Of a stretch of 64,000 nucleotides of DNA, positions 8,290 to 16,765 are shown piece after piece (the stretch's first letter is position 1; each line of letters starts with the position of its first letter). The position numbers and the translations under genes are program-made. This stretch comes from Polaribacter ponticola (GTDB lineage: Bacteria; Bacteroidota; Bacteroidia; Flavobacteriales; Flavobacteriaceae): the NCBI RefSeq assembly GCF_026191475.2, contig NZ_JAOSLC020000003.1, positions 2,077,001 through 2,141,000 on the forward strand, given 5' to 3'. The notes beneath the pieces were generated by a model. That model saw only the letters and a list, made by a program, of their open reading frames with translations, made no database searches and was not told where the DNA came from.

Positions 8290-9336
8290 ATGTTAGAAGA
8301 TAAAAATACACAAAAAACATCATTAGCAGAACTAGGAGAGTTTGGCTTAATTAATCATATTACAAAATACTTTAAAATTAATCATTCGTCTACTGTAAAA
8401 GGAGTTGGAGATGATACTGCTGTTTTAGATGCTTCAGAGAAACAAACCCTAGTTACTACAGATTTGTTAATTGAAGGTGTACATTTTGATTTAAGCTATA
8501 TGCCACTTAAGCATTTAGGATATAAGGCTGTAATGGTAAACCTATCTGATGTGTATGCAATGAATGGTGTTGCAGAACAAATAACGGTTTCTATTGCGGT
8601 TTCAAATAGATTTCCTTTAGAGGCAATTGAAGAATTGTATGCAGGAATTCAATTAGGTTGTGAAACTTATAATGTAGATTTAATTGGTGGAGATACAACT
8701 TCATCTACAAAAGGAATTTTAATTTCTGTAACTGCAATTGGTAAAGCAACTAAAGAAGAAGTTGTATATAGAAATGGAGCAAAAGAAACCGATTTAATTG
8801 TAGTTTCTGGAGATTTAGGTGCTGCATATTTAGGGTTACAAGTTTTAGAAAGAGAAAAACAAGTTTTTAAGGTAGACCCAAACAATCAGCCAGATTTAGA
8901 CAATTATACGTATTTAATTGAACGTCAGTTAAAACCAGAAGCTCGTAAAGATGTTGCAGGATTGCTAAAAGAATTGGAAGTAAAACCAACATCTATGATT
9001 GATATTTCTGATGGACTTTCTTCAGAGCTTTTTCATATTTGTACACAAAGTAAAGTAGGTTGTAAAGTTTACGAAGATAAATTACCATTAGATCCTCAAG
9101 TAATTTCTGCTTGTGAAGAGTTTGAACTAGATTCTACAATGGTTGCTTTAAGTGGTGGTGAAGATTATGAAATCCTATTTACCGTGCCAATTGCAGATTT
9201 TGATAAGATTAAAGGGAATCCTAATTTTTCTATTGTTGGTCATGTTGTTGCAGAAAACCAAGGTTTAAATTTAGTTACTAGAGCAAACCAAGAAATTGAA
9301 TTGAAAGCCCAGGGATGGAGTTCAATTAAAGGGTAA
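8290..9336 (+). CDS. thiL: Thiamine-monophosphate kinase
   Basis: Phosphorylates thiamine monophosphate to thiamine diphosphate with ATP, the last step of cofactor synthesis, in the cytosol. 348 residues, normal for bacterial ThiL. Visible motifs: GVGDDTAVLD (Mg-ATP site), TTDLLIEGVHFDL, MVNLSDVYAMNG, LIGGDTTSS and the C-terminal DISDGLSSEL and LSGGEDYEILFTV. It is a single-gene unit with a terminator downstream and no other thiamine gene near by. Confidence 0.97.
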   Translation: MLEDKNTQKTSLAELGEFGLINHITKYFKINHSSTVKGVGDDTAVLDASEKQTLVTTDLLIEGVHFDLSYMPLKHLGYKAVMVNLSDVYAMNGVAEQITVSIAVSNRFPLEAIEELYAGIQLGCETYNVDLIGGDTTSSTKGILISVTAIGKATKEEVVYRNGAKETDLIVVSGDLGAAYLGLQVLEREKQVFKVDPNNQPDLDNYTYLIERQLKPEARKDVAGLLKELEVKPTSMIDISDGLSSELFHICTQSKVGCKVYEDKLPLDPQVISACEEFELDSTMVALSGGEDYEILFTVPIADFDKIKGNPNFSIVGHVVAENQGLNLVTRANQEIELKAQGWSSIKG

Positions 9337-9361
9337 TTAATTTTAATAAAAAATATATTAC

Positions 9362-9395
9362 AAAAGAGCAAGCTTTATAAGTTTGCTCTTTTTTA
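9362..9395 (+). terminator. Rho-independent terminator after thiL
   Basis: Stem AAAAGAGCAA pairs with TTGCTCTTTT around a short AT loop and runs into a T tract. The symmetric A/T tails could also serve the convergent hydrolase gene. Confidence 0.8.
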
Positions 9396-9418
9396 TTTTT
9401 AGAAACTTTAATTTAAAA

Positions 9419-10204
9419 CTAACATTTTTTTATAAAGTTTTTTAAGACATCTAAGACATCGTCTTTATTTTCTATGTGACTCATATGACCGTTAGAAAAA
9501 ACAACAACTTCAGAATTGGTTTTTTTAGCTTCCTCATTAATTAAGTTAACATTTAAAACAGGATCTTTTTCACCCGCAATTATTAACTTTTTAAAATTAT
9601 TTTCTGCTAAAACATGGTTTCTATTTGGACGTAATTTCATGCCTTCTTGCGCAGCAATATAACCTTGTAATGAAGTTTGTAAAGCTTCTTGTATAGATGA
9701 ATTCATTTCTTCTTTATAAATTTCTCTACTTTTTACACTAAACAAATTTGAAAAAGACATTCTTACCATATTGGTAAAGTTATTCTGAATCATTTTGTTG
9801 GCTCTTGTTCTTAATGTTTTTCGTTCCTCCTCATCATCATAAGAAGTAGAGTTCATTAAGCACAATCCTTTTACTTTCTGCGGATGTTTTTCTGCATAAG
9901 CCAAAGCAACATAACCACCCAAAGAATGCCCAATTAAAACGGATTTACGAATGCGCAAATGTTTTAAAATTGCAGCAATCGTTTCTGCAAAAAGCTCCAT
10001 AGAATGTACATAGCCTAAACAATCCGATTTTCCATGACCTAATAAATCAATAGTAATTACTCTGTTTTTTTTGAGAATTTCTGGAGTAATTTTATTCCAC
10101 ATTGTAGAATTTTCTAAAAATCCATGAATTAAAACAACTGCAGTTCCTTTTCCTTCATCAGAAAAAGAAATGTTTGTATTTTTAAAAGTGATTGATTTTT
10201 GCAT
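9419..10204 (-). CDS. Alpha/beta-fold hydrolase
   Basis: Cytosolic serine hydrolase of about 261 residues from MQKSITFKNTNIS (10204); a further in-frame start upstream adds a non-conserved extension. The oxyanion-loop motif VLIHGFLENSTMW, the nucleophile elbow GHSLGG and a late acid/His segment (AGEKDPVL, NGHMSHIE) form a complete catalytic set. Substrate cannot be told from sequence; closest in type to small esterase/haloperoxidase-like hydrolases. It is transcribed divergently from brnQ. Confidence 0.88.
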   Translation of the reverse strand: MQKSITFKNTNISFSDEGKGTAVVLIHGFLENSTMWNKITPEILKKNRVITIDLLGHGKSDCLGYVHSMELFAETIAAILKHLRIRKSVLIGHSLGGYVALAYAEKHPQKVKGLCLMNSTSYDDEEERKTLRTRANKMIQNNFTNMVRMSFSNLFSVKSREIYKEEMNSSIQEALQTSLQGYIAAQEGMKLRPNRNHVLAENNFKKLIIAGEKDPVLNVNLINEEAKKTNSEVVVFSNGHMSHIENKDDVLDVLKNFIKKC

Positions 10205-10246
10205 CGTGTAAAAATATGTATATTTCAAGAATATTAATTGTACAAA

Positions 10247-11527
10247 ATGAATAAAACAAAAGAAATTTGGATTGCAGGTTTTGCACTTTTTTCACTCTTT
10301 TTTGGAGCAGGAAACTTAATTTTACCTCCTTCTTTAGGAATTAAAGCAGGTTTAGATTGGTGGATTGTTGTTTTGGGTTTTGCAATAACAGCTGTTGCAA
10401 TTCCTATTTTGGCAATTTTTGCACATGCAAAACTACAAGGTACTTTGTATGATTTTGGGAAAAAAGTGTCACCAGTTTTTAGTACTGTTTATTGTATGTT
10501 GATTTATGTTATTTCAATTGCAATTCCATCTCCTAGAACAGCAGCAGTTACACATGAGATGACAGTGCAACCATTTTTTGAAACTACACCACTTTTTACA
10601 AGTGTAATCTATTTTATTTTGGTTTTTATTTTTGCTATAAATAGAACAAGGGTTATTGGTTTAATAGGTAAATTTTTAACGCCAATTATTGTTTTAATCT
10701 TATTAATTATTATCGGAATTGCAATTTTTGGATCTCCAAGAACCGTAAATCCGTCTAGTTTTACAACTCCTTTTGTAGACGGTTTGTTAGAAGGTTACCA
10801 AACATTTGATGCAATTGGTGGTGTAGTTGTGGGTGCTGTAATTATTATCTCATTAAACTATAGTAGTCATACCACTTTCGACGCCAAAAGAAGACTGATA
10901 AGAAAAGCTGGTTTAATTGCTGGTTCGGGTTTACTGTTAATTTACGGAGGCTTAATTTTAAGTGGTTCTTTATTCTCATCAACCTTTGCAGAAAACGCCT
11001 CTAGAACAGAAGTTTTATCTAGTTTAAGTACGCAAACATTAGGTAATTTAGGAACTACTTTTTTAAGTGTTTTGGTTGCTTTAGCATGTTTTACAACTGC
11101 TGTTGGTATTGTAACAGGTACAGCAGACTACGTAAAAGGCATTTGTAACAATTCTAAAAATGCATTTATAATTACCGCAGCAATTGCATCTATAATTGGT
11201 GTTATTGTGGGTAGCTATCAGGTAGATTTAATCATTACTTTAGCAGTACCCGCTTTAATGTTTTTATACCCAATAACCATTGTATTAATTCTACTTAACA
11301 TTGTGCCAGATAAATATGCTTCTAAATTTGTTTTTAGAGCTGTAGTTTTAGTAACTTTTATATTTAGTATTACAGACTTTTTAGGCTTTATAGTGCCAAG
11401 AGAAAGTTTAACGGGTATTAAAAGTATTATTCCTTTAGCAGAACATAGTTTGGGTTGGGTTTTACCTGCTTTGTTAGTTTTTGTTTTCATTAACTTAGTG
11501 GTGAAAAAGAAAACTGCAAATGAATAA
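10247..11527 (+). CDS. brnQ: Branched-chain amino acid transporter, LIVCS family
   Basis: Inner-membrane Na+-coupled carrier for Leu/Ile/Val. Start taken at ATG 10247 (MNKTKEIWIAGFALFSLFFGAGNLILPP); a TTG three codons earlier is less likely. About 426 residues with 12 hydrophobic segments and the family signature FFGAGNLILPPSLG at the N-terminus. The last codons overlap by 8 bases the start of an AbiH-family gene, so the two are probably translated from one mRNA. Confidence 0.94.
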   Translation: MNKTKEIWIAGFALFSLFFGAGNLILPPSLGIKAGLDWWIVVLGFAITAVAIPILAIFAHAKLQGTLYDFGKKVSPVFSTVYCMLIYVISIAIPSPRTAAVTHEMTVQPFFETTPLFTSVIYFILVFIFAINRTRVIGLIGKFLTPIIVLILLIIIGIAIFGSPRTVNPSSFTTPFVDGLLEGYQTFDAIGGVVVGAVIIISLNYSSHTTFDAKRRLIRKAGLIAGSGLLLIYGGLILSGSLFSSTFAENASRTEVLSSLSTQTLGNLGTTFLSVLVALACFTTAVGIVTGTADYVKGICNNSKNAFIITAAIASIIGVIVGSYQVDLIITLAVPALMFLYPITIVLILLNIVPDKYASKFVFRAVVLVTFIFSITDFLGFIVPRESLTGIKSIIPLAEHSLGWVLPALLVFVFINLVVKKKTANE

Positions 11528-12764
11528 ACTTATACTTGTTGGAAATGGCTTTGATTTAGCACATGGTTTACCAACTTCCTACAAACATTTTTTAAACGAT
11601 TTTTGGAAGAATATTCACTTGAATTATAAAAAAGAGGAATATCAAAACCTTATTTATATAGATGAGAATTATTTTAGAATTTTAAACTTTTCAAAAGAAA
11701 TTGAAAATTTTGAAGATTTTGAAGAGAATATTAGAAATTATAAATCATATTATAATGATGAGTTTCATAATTATTTAGCTCATGAATTAAGATTAAGAAA
11801 TAATTCAATTGTCATTCAATTTAAAAATGATTTTTTTAAGTTAATAAACGTTAAAAACTCTATTGAAAATTGGGTAGACATAGAAAACGAGTATTATTTA
11901 CAATTAAAAAATATCACCAAATTAAAATTCGGTAATTCTAGTGGAGAAGAGCTCGTAAAAGCGAGAAAGCACACTCTTTTAAAGTTAAACCAAGAATTTG
12001 AAGAAGTAAAAAATCTTTTGATTAAATATTTAAGAGAAAAAGTACTCAAAAAATTTAATGTTGAAAAGGTTGAAAATAGAGAGAAGTTTCTAAAAATGTA
12101 TAAAATTTTTAAACAAAATTCATCTTTAAATAAGAATGAATGGAATATTAGTGAGTTCTCAACTTTATCAGACTCTGATCACATTTCTAAAATATATGAA
12201 GAAGAAAAAATAAATAATAGAGTTCATTGTTATTCCTATATCGCAAATTTTAATTATACAGATACTGCTTTTTTATATTTTTGGGAGATGAATAAATCTC
12301 TAGCAATGGAAAACGGAAATATTAATAGTATTCATGGAGAAATAGATTCAAAAGATTTTAAACCAGTTTTTGGGTTTGGTGATGAAATGGATGAGGAATA
12401 TCAATTAATAGAAGATTTAGATGATAATGAATATTTAAAATTTTTCAAATCATTTCAATATTTTCAAAATAACTGTTATGATAATTTATTAAGAGAAATT
12501 GATGGTGAAAAATTCCAAGTTTGTGTTTTAGGACATTCTTGTGGTTTATCAGATAGAGTGTTGTTAAATACCATTTTTGAACATGAAAATTGTCGTTCTA
12601 TAAAAATTTATTATCATCAAAAAGAAGATGGTTCAGATAATTATTTAGATGTTGTTAAAAACATTTCTCGTCATTTTAAAGATAAACCATCAATGAGAAG
12701 AAAAATTGTAAGTAAAAAACTTTCCTCTCCATTACCTCAAAATGTTCGTTTTCAAAAAAAATAA
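11520..12764 (+). CDS. AbiH-family protein (phage abortive-infection type)
   Basis: 414 residues beginning ILVGNGFDLAHGLPTSYKHFL, the N-terminal signature of AbiH, followed by a long charged middle section and the late motifs SYIANFNYTDTAFLYFW, SIHGEIDSKDFKPVFGFGDE and CVLGHSCGLSDRVLL. AbiH was described as a lactococcal abortive-infection gene; the N-terminal GNGFD motif suggests a nucleotide-binding or hydrolytic activity, which is not established. It overlaps brnQ by 8 bases and is lower in GC than its neighbours, which suggests it is a cargo gene using the brnQ transcript. No other defence gene is adjacent. Confidence 0.88.
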   Translation: MNKLILVGNGFDLAHGLPTSYKHFLNDFWKNIHLNYKKEEYQNLIYIDENYFRILNFSKEIENFEDFEENIRNYKSYYNDEFHNYLAHELRLRNNSIVIQFKNDFFKLINVKNSIENWVDIENEYYLQLKNITKLKFGNSSGEELVKARKHTLLKLNQEFEEVKNLLIKYLREKVLKKFNVEKVENREKFLKMYKIFKQNSSLNKNEWNISEFSTLSDSDHISKIYEEEKINNRVHCYSYIANFNYTDTAFLYFWEMNKSLAMENGNINSIHGEIDSKDFKPVFGFGDEMDEEYQLIEDLDDNEYLKFFKSFQYFQNNCYDNLLREIDGEKFQVCVLGHSCGLSDRVLLNTIFEHENCRSIKIYYHQKEDGSDNYLDVVKNISRHFKDKPSMRRKIVSKKLSSPLPQNVRFQKK

Positions 12765-12807
12765 GTTTCGACATTTTTTTACGACCAACAAACCAAACAA
12801 ACTATAA

Positions 12808-13647
12808 ATGGCAGTTCAAGACATTGTAAAATATTCCTTTAAAAACACTTTTTCTGTAAGTACCGTTCAGTTTGAAAAAGCATGTACAATAGATCATTCT
12901 GTACAACAAAATGCCTATTCTATTTATTGGATTCAAGAAGGAAGCGGAACCTACAATATCGATTTTGAACAATACCAATTTACAGATAACGTGTTGTTCT
13001 TTTTATCACCAGGTCAAGTTTTTACTGTAGATTCTGAGCTAATAAAAACCGCATATAAATTAACCTTTTCAAGAGATTTTTACTGCATACAAACCCACGA
13101 TGCAGAAGTAGCTTGTAACGGAATTCTATTCAATAATATTTACGAAACTCCGTTTGTAAAACCCTGTGCAAAAGAAACCGGAAAACTCAACTTTATTTTA
13201 GAGAGTTTAATTGAAGAATTTCAACAAAACGAAACCGCACAATACGATATGTTGCAGTCGTATTTAAAACAGTTTATAATTTCTGCAGTTCGTGTAAAAA
13301 AGGAAAATCATGTTATAAAAGATGACACAGAAACACGTCTTTTTAAAGATTTTAGTTTGTTGGTAGAAATGAATTACAAAACACTTCATGCGGTAACCGA
13401 TTATGCAACAAGATTAGGCCTTTCGCCAAAATCGATTACCAAACACTTTCAGAAGCTAGGCGCAAAAACACCATCAGACTTTATTAAGAGCCGTATTTTA
13501 TTAGAAGCAAAACGATTACTAATTTACACAGACAAAACGGTAAAAGAAATCGCATTTGAACTCGGTTTTAACGATCCTGCCTATTTTACACGCTTTTTTA
13601 CCAAAGCAATTTTAAAATCTCCACTTCAGTTTAAAAAAGATTATTAG
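12808..13647 (+). CDS. AraC-family transcriptional regulator
   Basis: 279 residues: an N-terminal cupin-like sensing domain (YSIYWIQEGSGTYNIDF, VLFFLSPGQVF) and a C-terminal pair of helix-turn-helix motifs with the AraC signature VKEIAFELGFNDPAYFTRFFTKAILKSP. It stands directly upstream of two transcription units (13986 and 14455) whose promoters carry identical pairs of GTCCA half-sites 21 bases apart, a spacing typical for AraC-type activators, so it is the obvious candidate regulator of both. The effector is unknown; the controlled genes suggest redox or peroxide stress. Confidence 0.92.
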   Translation: MAVQDIVKYSFKNTFSVSTVQFEKACTIDHSVQQNAYSIYWIQEGSGTYNIDFEQYQFTDNVLFFLSPGQVFTVDSELIKTAYKLTFSRDFYCIQTHDAEVACNGILFNNIYETPFVKPCAKETGKLNFILESLIEEFQQNETAQYDMLQSYLKQFIISAVRVKKENHVIKDDTETRLFKDFSLLVEMNYKTLHAVTDYATRLGLSPKSITKHFQKLGAKTPSDFIKSRILLEAKRLLIYTDKTVKEIAFELGFNDPAYFTRFFTKAILKSPLQFKKDY

Positions 13648-13687
13648 AACTCCGTTTAATTTAGTAACACTTTATTTCTTTTTATTT

Positions 13688-13813
13688 GGGCGTGCCTTTA
13701 TCCTGATAGCAATCAGGACCAAGTCAGGCTTTTCGTTATATCTTTTTATTTGCCAACTTCTCGACTGCGCTCGAAGAGACAAATAAAAAGGATGCCACTG
13801 CAATCCTTCACGC
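13688..13813. repeat. Structured dispersed intergenic repeat
   Basis: Bounded by GGGCGTGCC and CACGC, this 126-bp stretch holds a perfect hairpin (TCCTGAT-AGCA-ATCAGGA), the block GTCAGGCTTTTCGTTATATC, and a larger hairpin in which CTTTTTATTTG pairs with CAAATAAAAAG around TCGACTGCGCTCGAAGAG. I recall this REP-like unit in many flavobacterial intergenic regions. It is unrelated to the AraC promoter next to it and leaves the rest of the 13648-13985 gap without genes. Confidence 0.6.
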
Positions 13814-13840
13814 ATGCATTTTTGCCAACTATTTTATGCT

Positions 13841-13940
13841 GTCCAAACAGTAAGAACTTTTGTCCATTTTTAAAGCTCTATCTCGGTTGCATCTTTGCAG
13901 TGTTGAAAATGCTGAACTCGATTCAGTATCAAACAACAAC
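13841..13940 (+). promoter_or_regulatory. AraC-type promoter, copy 1 (upstream of trxA)
   Basis: Two GTCCA half-sites at 13841-13845 and 13862-13866 (21 bases apart) precede a core with GGTTGCATCTTTGCAG and a leader (GTGTTGAAAATGCTGAACTC). The same block occurs at 14337-14436 before the next unit with about 90% identity. CATCTTTG stands where the -7 box should be; no good -33 box is present, as expected for an activator-dependent promoter. Confidence 0.65.
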
Positions 13941-13985
13941 AATTAATGTATCCTGCTTTAGCAGTAATTAAAAAATAAGAAAAAA

Positions 13986-14300
13986 ATGGAAATTCAATTA
14001 GAACAAACACAAGCAAACAATATCATACAAAATAACCCAACTGTTTTATTAGACTTTTATGCAGATTGGTGTGGACCTTGCCAAACATTATTACCAACCA
14101 TTCACAAATTAGCAGCCGAATTAAAAGACGAGGTTATTATTAAAAAAGTAAACGTAGATGATAATCAAGAATTAGCTGCAAAATTCGGAATTAGAAATAT
14201 ACCAACATTGGTTTTCTTTAAAGACGGAGAAGCAGTTGAGAAGCACACAGGTTTAATTACAGAAAGAAACTTAAGAAGTAAAATAGAACGATTAAAGTAA
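13986..14300 (+). CDS. trxA: Thioredoxin
   Basis: 104-residue single-domain thioredoxin with the WCGPC active site (about residue 31-35), the DFYADWCGPC lead-in, and the cis-proline motif GIRNIPTLVFFKDG. Cytosolic disulfide reductant. It is preceded by copy 1 of the duplicated AraC-type promoter and followed by copy 2, so it appears to be an inducible thioredoxin belonging to the AraC regulon and not the housekeeping copy. Confidence 0.95.
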   Translation: MEIQLEQTQANNIIQNNPTVLLDFYADWCGPCQTLLPTIHKLAAELKDEVIIKKVNVDDNQELAAKFGIRNIPTLVFFKDGEAVEKHTGLITERNLRSKIERLK

Positions 14301-14336
14301 GCTGAGAACATCAACAAAAAGCCAACTTTTTAAAGA

Positions 14337-14436
14337 GTCCAAACAGAAGGAACTTTTGTCCAATTTTTGAAGTCGCTATCGGTTGCATCTTTGCAGTGTT
14401 GAAAATGCTGAACTCGATTCAGTATCAAACAAAAAC
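14337..14436 (+). promoter_or_regulatory. AraC-type promoter, copy 2
   Basis: GTCCA half-sites at 14337-14341 and 14358-14362, again 21 bases apart, followed by GGTTGCATCTTTGCAG and the same GTGTTGAAAATGCTGAACTC leader as at 13841-13940. It drives the 14455-15571 unit. Confidence 0.65.
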
Positions 14437-14454
14437 AACTAAAAAACAAACAAT

Positions 14455-14553
14455 ATGAAAACAATAGAAAACGCACAGTGCCCAAACTGTTGGGGTTATC
14501 AAACATACGACGAGCAAAACCCAGAACAACAACTTTGCGAATGCAAAGCATAA
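14455..14553 (+). CDS. 32-residue CxxC micro-protein
   Basis: ATG at 14455 follows an AT-rich leader. The 32-residue product has an N-terminal CPNCWGYQTYD motif and a C-terminal CEC near its end, four cysteines in all, which could hold one metal ion as a zinc knuckle or form disulfides. I do not know a function. It is the first gene after the second AraC-type promoter, ahead of an AhpD-like gene, and shares codon style with its neighbours, so I consider it real. Confidence 0.7.
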   Translation: MKTIENAQCPNCWGYQTYDEQNPEQQLCECKA

Positions 14554-14603
14554 TAAAAAAGTAAAATTTAAAAATAGTAATACAACAATTTAAAAATAAA
14601 ATT

Positions 14604-15137
14604 ATGAGCACATTTAACGTACCAACAAAAAACGAAGTATCAGAAAATAACCAAGCAATTTTTAATCAATTAGAAAAAGGATTAGGTTTTGTACCAAATT
14701 TATACGCAGCATTTGCACACAGTGAAACTGCATTAGGTAATTTTTTAGCAATAGGACAAGGTAAAACAAGTTTTTCTGCAAAAGAAAAAGAAGTAATTAA
14801 CTTAGCAGTAAGTCAAGTAAACGAATGTGTGTATTGTTTATCTGCACACACGGCAATTGGTAAAATGAATGGTTTTACAGAGGATCAAATTTTAGAATTA
14901 AGAACAGGTAATGCTTCTTTTGATACAAAATTAGATGCTTTAGCAAAGTTTGCAAAATCTGTAGCAGTAAATAGAGGAGCAGCAACAACAGATACAGTAG
15001 AAGCTTTATATGCGGCAGGTTATACAAAAGGAAACTTAGCAGATGCAATTATCTTAATTGGCGAAATTACAATTACCAATTACTTTCATAAAACAACAGA
15101 CGTTGCAGTAGATTTTCCTGTAGCACAAGCGTTATAA
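14604..15137 (+). CDS. Carboxymuconolactone decarboxylase family protein (AhpD-like)
   Basis: 177 residues of the alkylhydroperoxidase AhpD fold: helix-rich, with the CxxC active motif EVINLAVSQVNECVYCLSAHT (Cys-Val-Tyr-Cys followed by SAH) and downstream helices with GYTKGNLADAIILIGEI. Members reduce peroxides or accept electrons through the vicinal cysteines. In a unit with a CxxC micro-protein and a secreted cupredoxin-like protein, and beside an inducible thioredoxin, it fits a thiol-based redox response. Substrate unknown. Confidence 0.9.
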   Translation: MSTFNVPTKNEVSENNQAIFNQLEKGLGFVPNLYAAFAHSETALGNFLAIGQGKTSFSAKEKEVINLAVSQVNECVYCLSAHTAIGKMNGFTEDQILELRTGNASFDTKLDALAKFAKSVAVNRGAATTDTVEALYAAGYTKGNLADAIILIGEITITNYFHKTTDVAVDFPVAQAL

Positions 15138-15184
15138 ATAACAGTAAAAGTAAATAATCAATTTTTTAATAATATATAACAATC

Positions 15185-15571
15185 ATGAAAAAAGTAATAG
15201 CAATTTTAGTAGTAGTTTTAGGTTTCGCATTTAATGCAAATGCACAAGATAAAATGATGAAAGCACCTGTAAAAACAGTTTCTTTAGAGCAGACAGCAGG
15301 TGAGTTTACTCAGAAACAAATTACATTATCAGAAGGAACTTATATTTTTAAAGTAGCAAACAACAATGCTGCAGAAGAAGTAGGTTTGGTTTTAATTGAA
15401 GATGGAAAAGATGGGAATAATCCAGAAAATCATATAAAAAACGCTTACGTTTCTCAAATGGTAAAACATGGTAAAACAGAATCTTCAAAAAAAGTAACAC
15501 TAAAAAAAGGAACTTATAAATACTTCTGTCCTTTTAATAAAACACCTCAATATACTTTATTAGTAGAATAA
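15185..15571 (+). CDS. Secreted cupredoxin-like protein
   Basis: 128 residues with a clear signal peptide (MKKVIAILVVVLGFAFNANAQ). The mature part resembles a plastocyanin/cupredoxin fold: ITLSEGTYIFKVANNNAAEEVGLVLIE, then VTLKKGTYKYFCPFNKTPQYTLLVE. The C-terminal loop has the Cys of a type 1 copper site, but the usual C-x-x-H-x-x-M pattern is not evident, so copper binding is uncertain. Last gene before a strong terminator, in the AraC-controlled unit. Confidence 0.7.
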   Translation: MKKVIAILVVVLGFAFNANAQDKMMKAPVKTVSLEQTAGEFTQKQITLSEGTYIFKVANNNAAEEVGLVLIEDGKDGNNPENHIKNAYVSQMVKHGKTESSKKVTLKKGTYKYFCPFNKTPQYTLLVE

Positions 15572-15594
15572 TTTTCTTAATTCAAATTGTGATA

Positions 15595-15621
15595 GGCGAA
15601 CAGAAATGTTCGCCTTTTTTT
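15595..15621 (+). terminator. Terminator after the AraC-controlled unit
   Basis: Perfect 8-bp stem GGCGAACA / TGTTCGCC around GAAA, followed by a T7 run. The T run is shared with the end of the convergent gene at 15620. The same 20-mer occurs inverted at 17767-17786. Confidence 0.88.
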
Positions 15622-16197
15622 AGTTTTTACAAATCCCATTTTTTAACTTAATAGTATCTAAAGTTTCCCAAACTTCATGTTTAAAATCTTTTGGAGAAAA
15701 GGTAAATAGCAATACTGTTTTTTTAGTTTTCTTACAGTAGTTGCTTTCTATTTTAACGTTTAAAACAAAACGTTTATTGGTTGCAAAACGATCGAAAGTT
15801 GCCACTTTTCCTTCAAAAAAAGTTATAGCTTTCGATCGTTTCTTTTTAATGATAGTTGCTGTTGCTATTCGTTTATCTGTTTTATCATTTACATCAACTT
15901 TATTTAAGCTATTAAAATATTTTTCTAAATCGATTTTTAATTCCTTAGTAGTAATTTTTCTGTTTACATTAATGCTCCAAGCATAGGTGTAAGACCAAAA
16001 AATGTATGCGTTGGTTTAATCCAACCTTCGGGCGGAAATCGGATATCTCCAACACCAATATAATCCATATCTCTTGCAGGAAAACGAAGTACTTCTTGTC
16101 CCCAAGTGGAATCTAATTTTATTAAATTAAATTCTTCATTTTGCCCAACAATTATTGCGGAGTAAAAAAGTACGATTACGTATATTATTTTTTTCAT
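15620..16197 (-). CDS. Secreted protein of unknown function, frameshifted
   Basis: Two overlapping frames join into one protein of about 192 residues if one base is added to the A6 run near 16000. The N-terminal part has a signal peptide (MKKIIYVIVLFYSAIIVGQ) and GQEVLRFPARDMDYIGVGDIRF; the rejoined centre reads THTFFWSYTYAWSINVNRKI and continues to KGKVATFDRF-type sequence and a C-terminus at GICKN. I do not recognise the family. It lies 4 bases after the YceI gene, so the two form an operon, divergent from the membrane-bound regulator at 16898. Confidence 0.65.
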
Positions 16198-16201
16198 AGA
16201 A

Positions 16202-16765
16202 TTATAGTTTTACAGAAATTTCAAAAGAAATAGCATCAGAAATAGGGCTATCTTTCATTTTACTTTTATAGTTGATATTCCATTTTTGTCTGTTTATTTT
16301 AAAACGCGTTTTCATTTCTTCTTGCTCGTAATTTAATTTGCCATTAAAAGTAATTGATTTAGTAATATCTTTTATGGTAAGGTTTGCTGTAACTCTAATT
16401 TCGTTGTTTTTAAAATATTCAAATTTTGTAATTACCATTTTAGAAGTTGGGTGGTTCTTAACATCAAAAAAATCTGGATCTTTTAAATGATTTACCAAAC
16501 CATTGTTTGCTCCTTTGGCTTTTATATCTTCATTTGTAATCGTATTCATGTCAATTATAAATTCTCCGCCAGTAATAACATTGTTTGTTTTTATAAAATA
16601 ACCTTCTTTAAAATTGATGTTACCATGATGTCCACTAAATGAAAACGTGTATTCTCCAATCCACTTTATTGTGCTTTTCTTTGTGTTAATTACTAACTTT
16701 TCCTGAGATATTAAAGGAGAATTTAAAAGTATTGTTGCTGTAATAAATAGAATAATTTTTTTCAT
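16202..16765 (-). CDS. YceI-family periplasmic lipid-binding protein
   Basis: 187 residues with a signal peptide (MKKIILFITATILLNSPLIS) and the YceI lipocalin-like pattern: STIKWIGEYTFSFSGHHGNINFKEG, a FIIDMNTITNEDIKAKG segment, NHLKDPDFFDVKNHPTSKMVITKF, and LTIKDITKSITFNGKL. YceI proteins carry isoprenoid-type lipids in the periplasm. Its operon partner is the unknown protein at 15620-16197; a one-component regulator is transcribed divergently 132 bases away and probably controls it. Confidence 0.9.
   Translation of the reverse strand: MKKIILFITATILLNSPLISQEKLVINTKKSTIKWIGEYTFSFSGHHGNINFKEGYFIKTNNVITGGEFIIDMNTITNEDIKAKGANNGLVNHLKDPDFFDVKNHPTSKMVITKFEYFKNNEIRVTANLTIKDITKSITFNGKLNYEQEEMKTRFKINRQKWNINYKSKMKDSPISDAISFEISVKL

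Noticed and set aside
15741..15986. Plus-strand gene opposite the YceI partner
   Set aside because: Its translation is low-complexity and it is the antisense shadow of the minus-strand protein.
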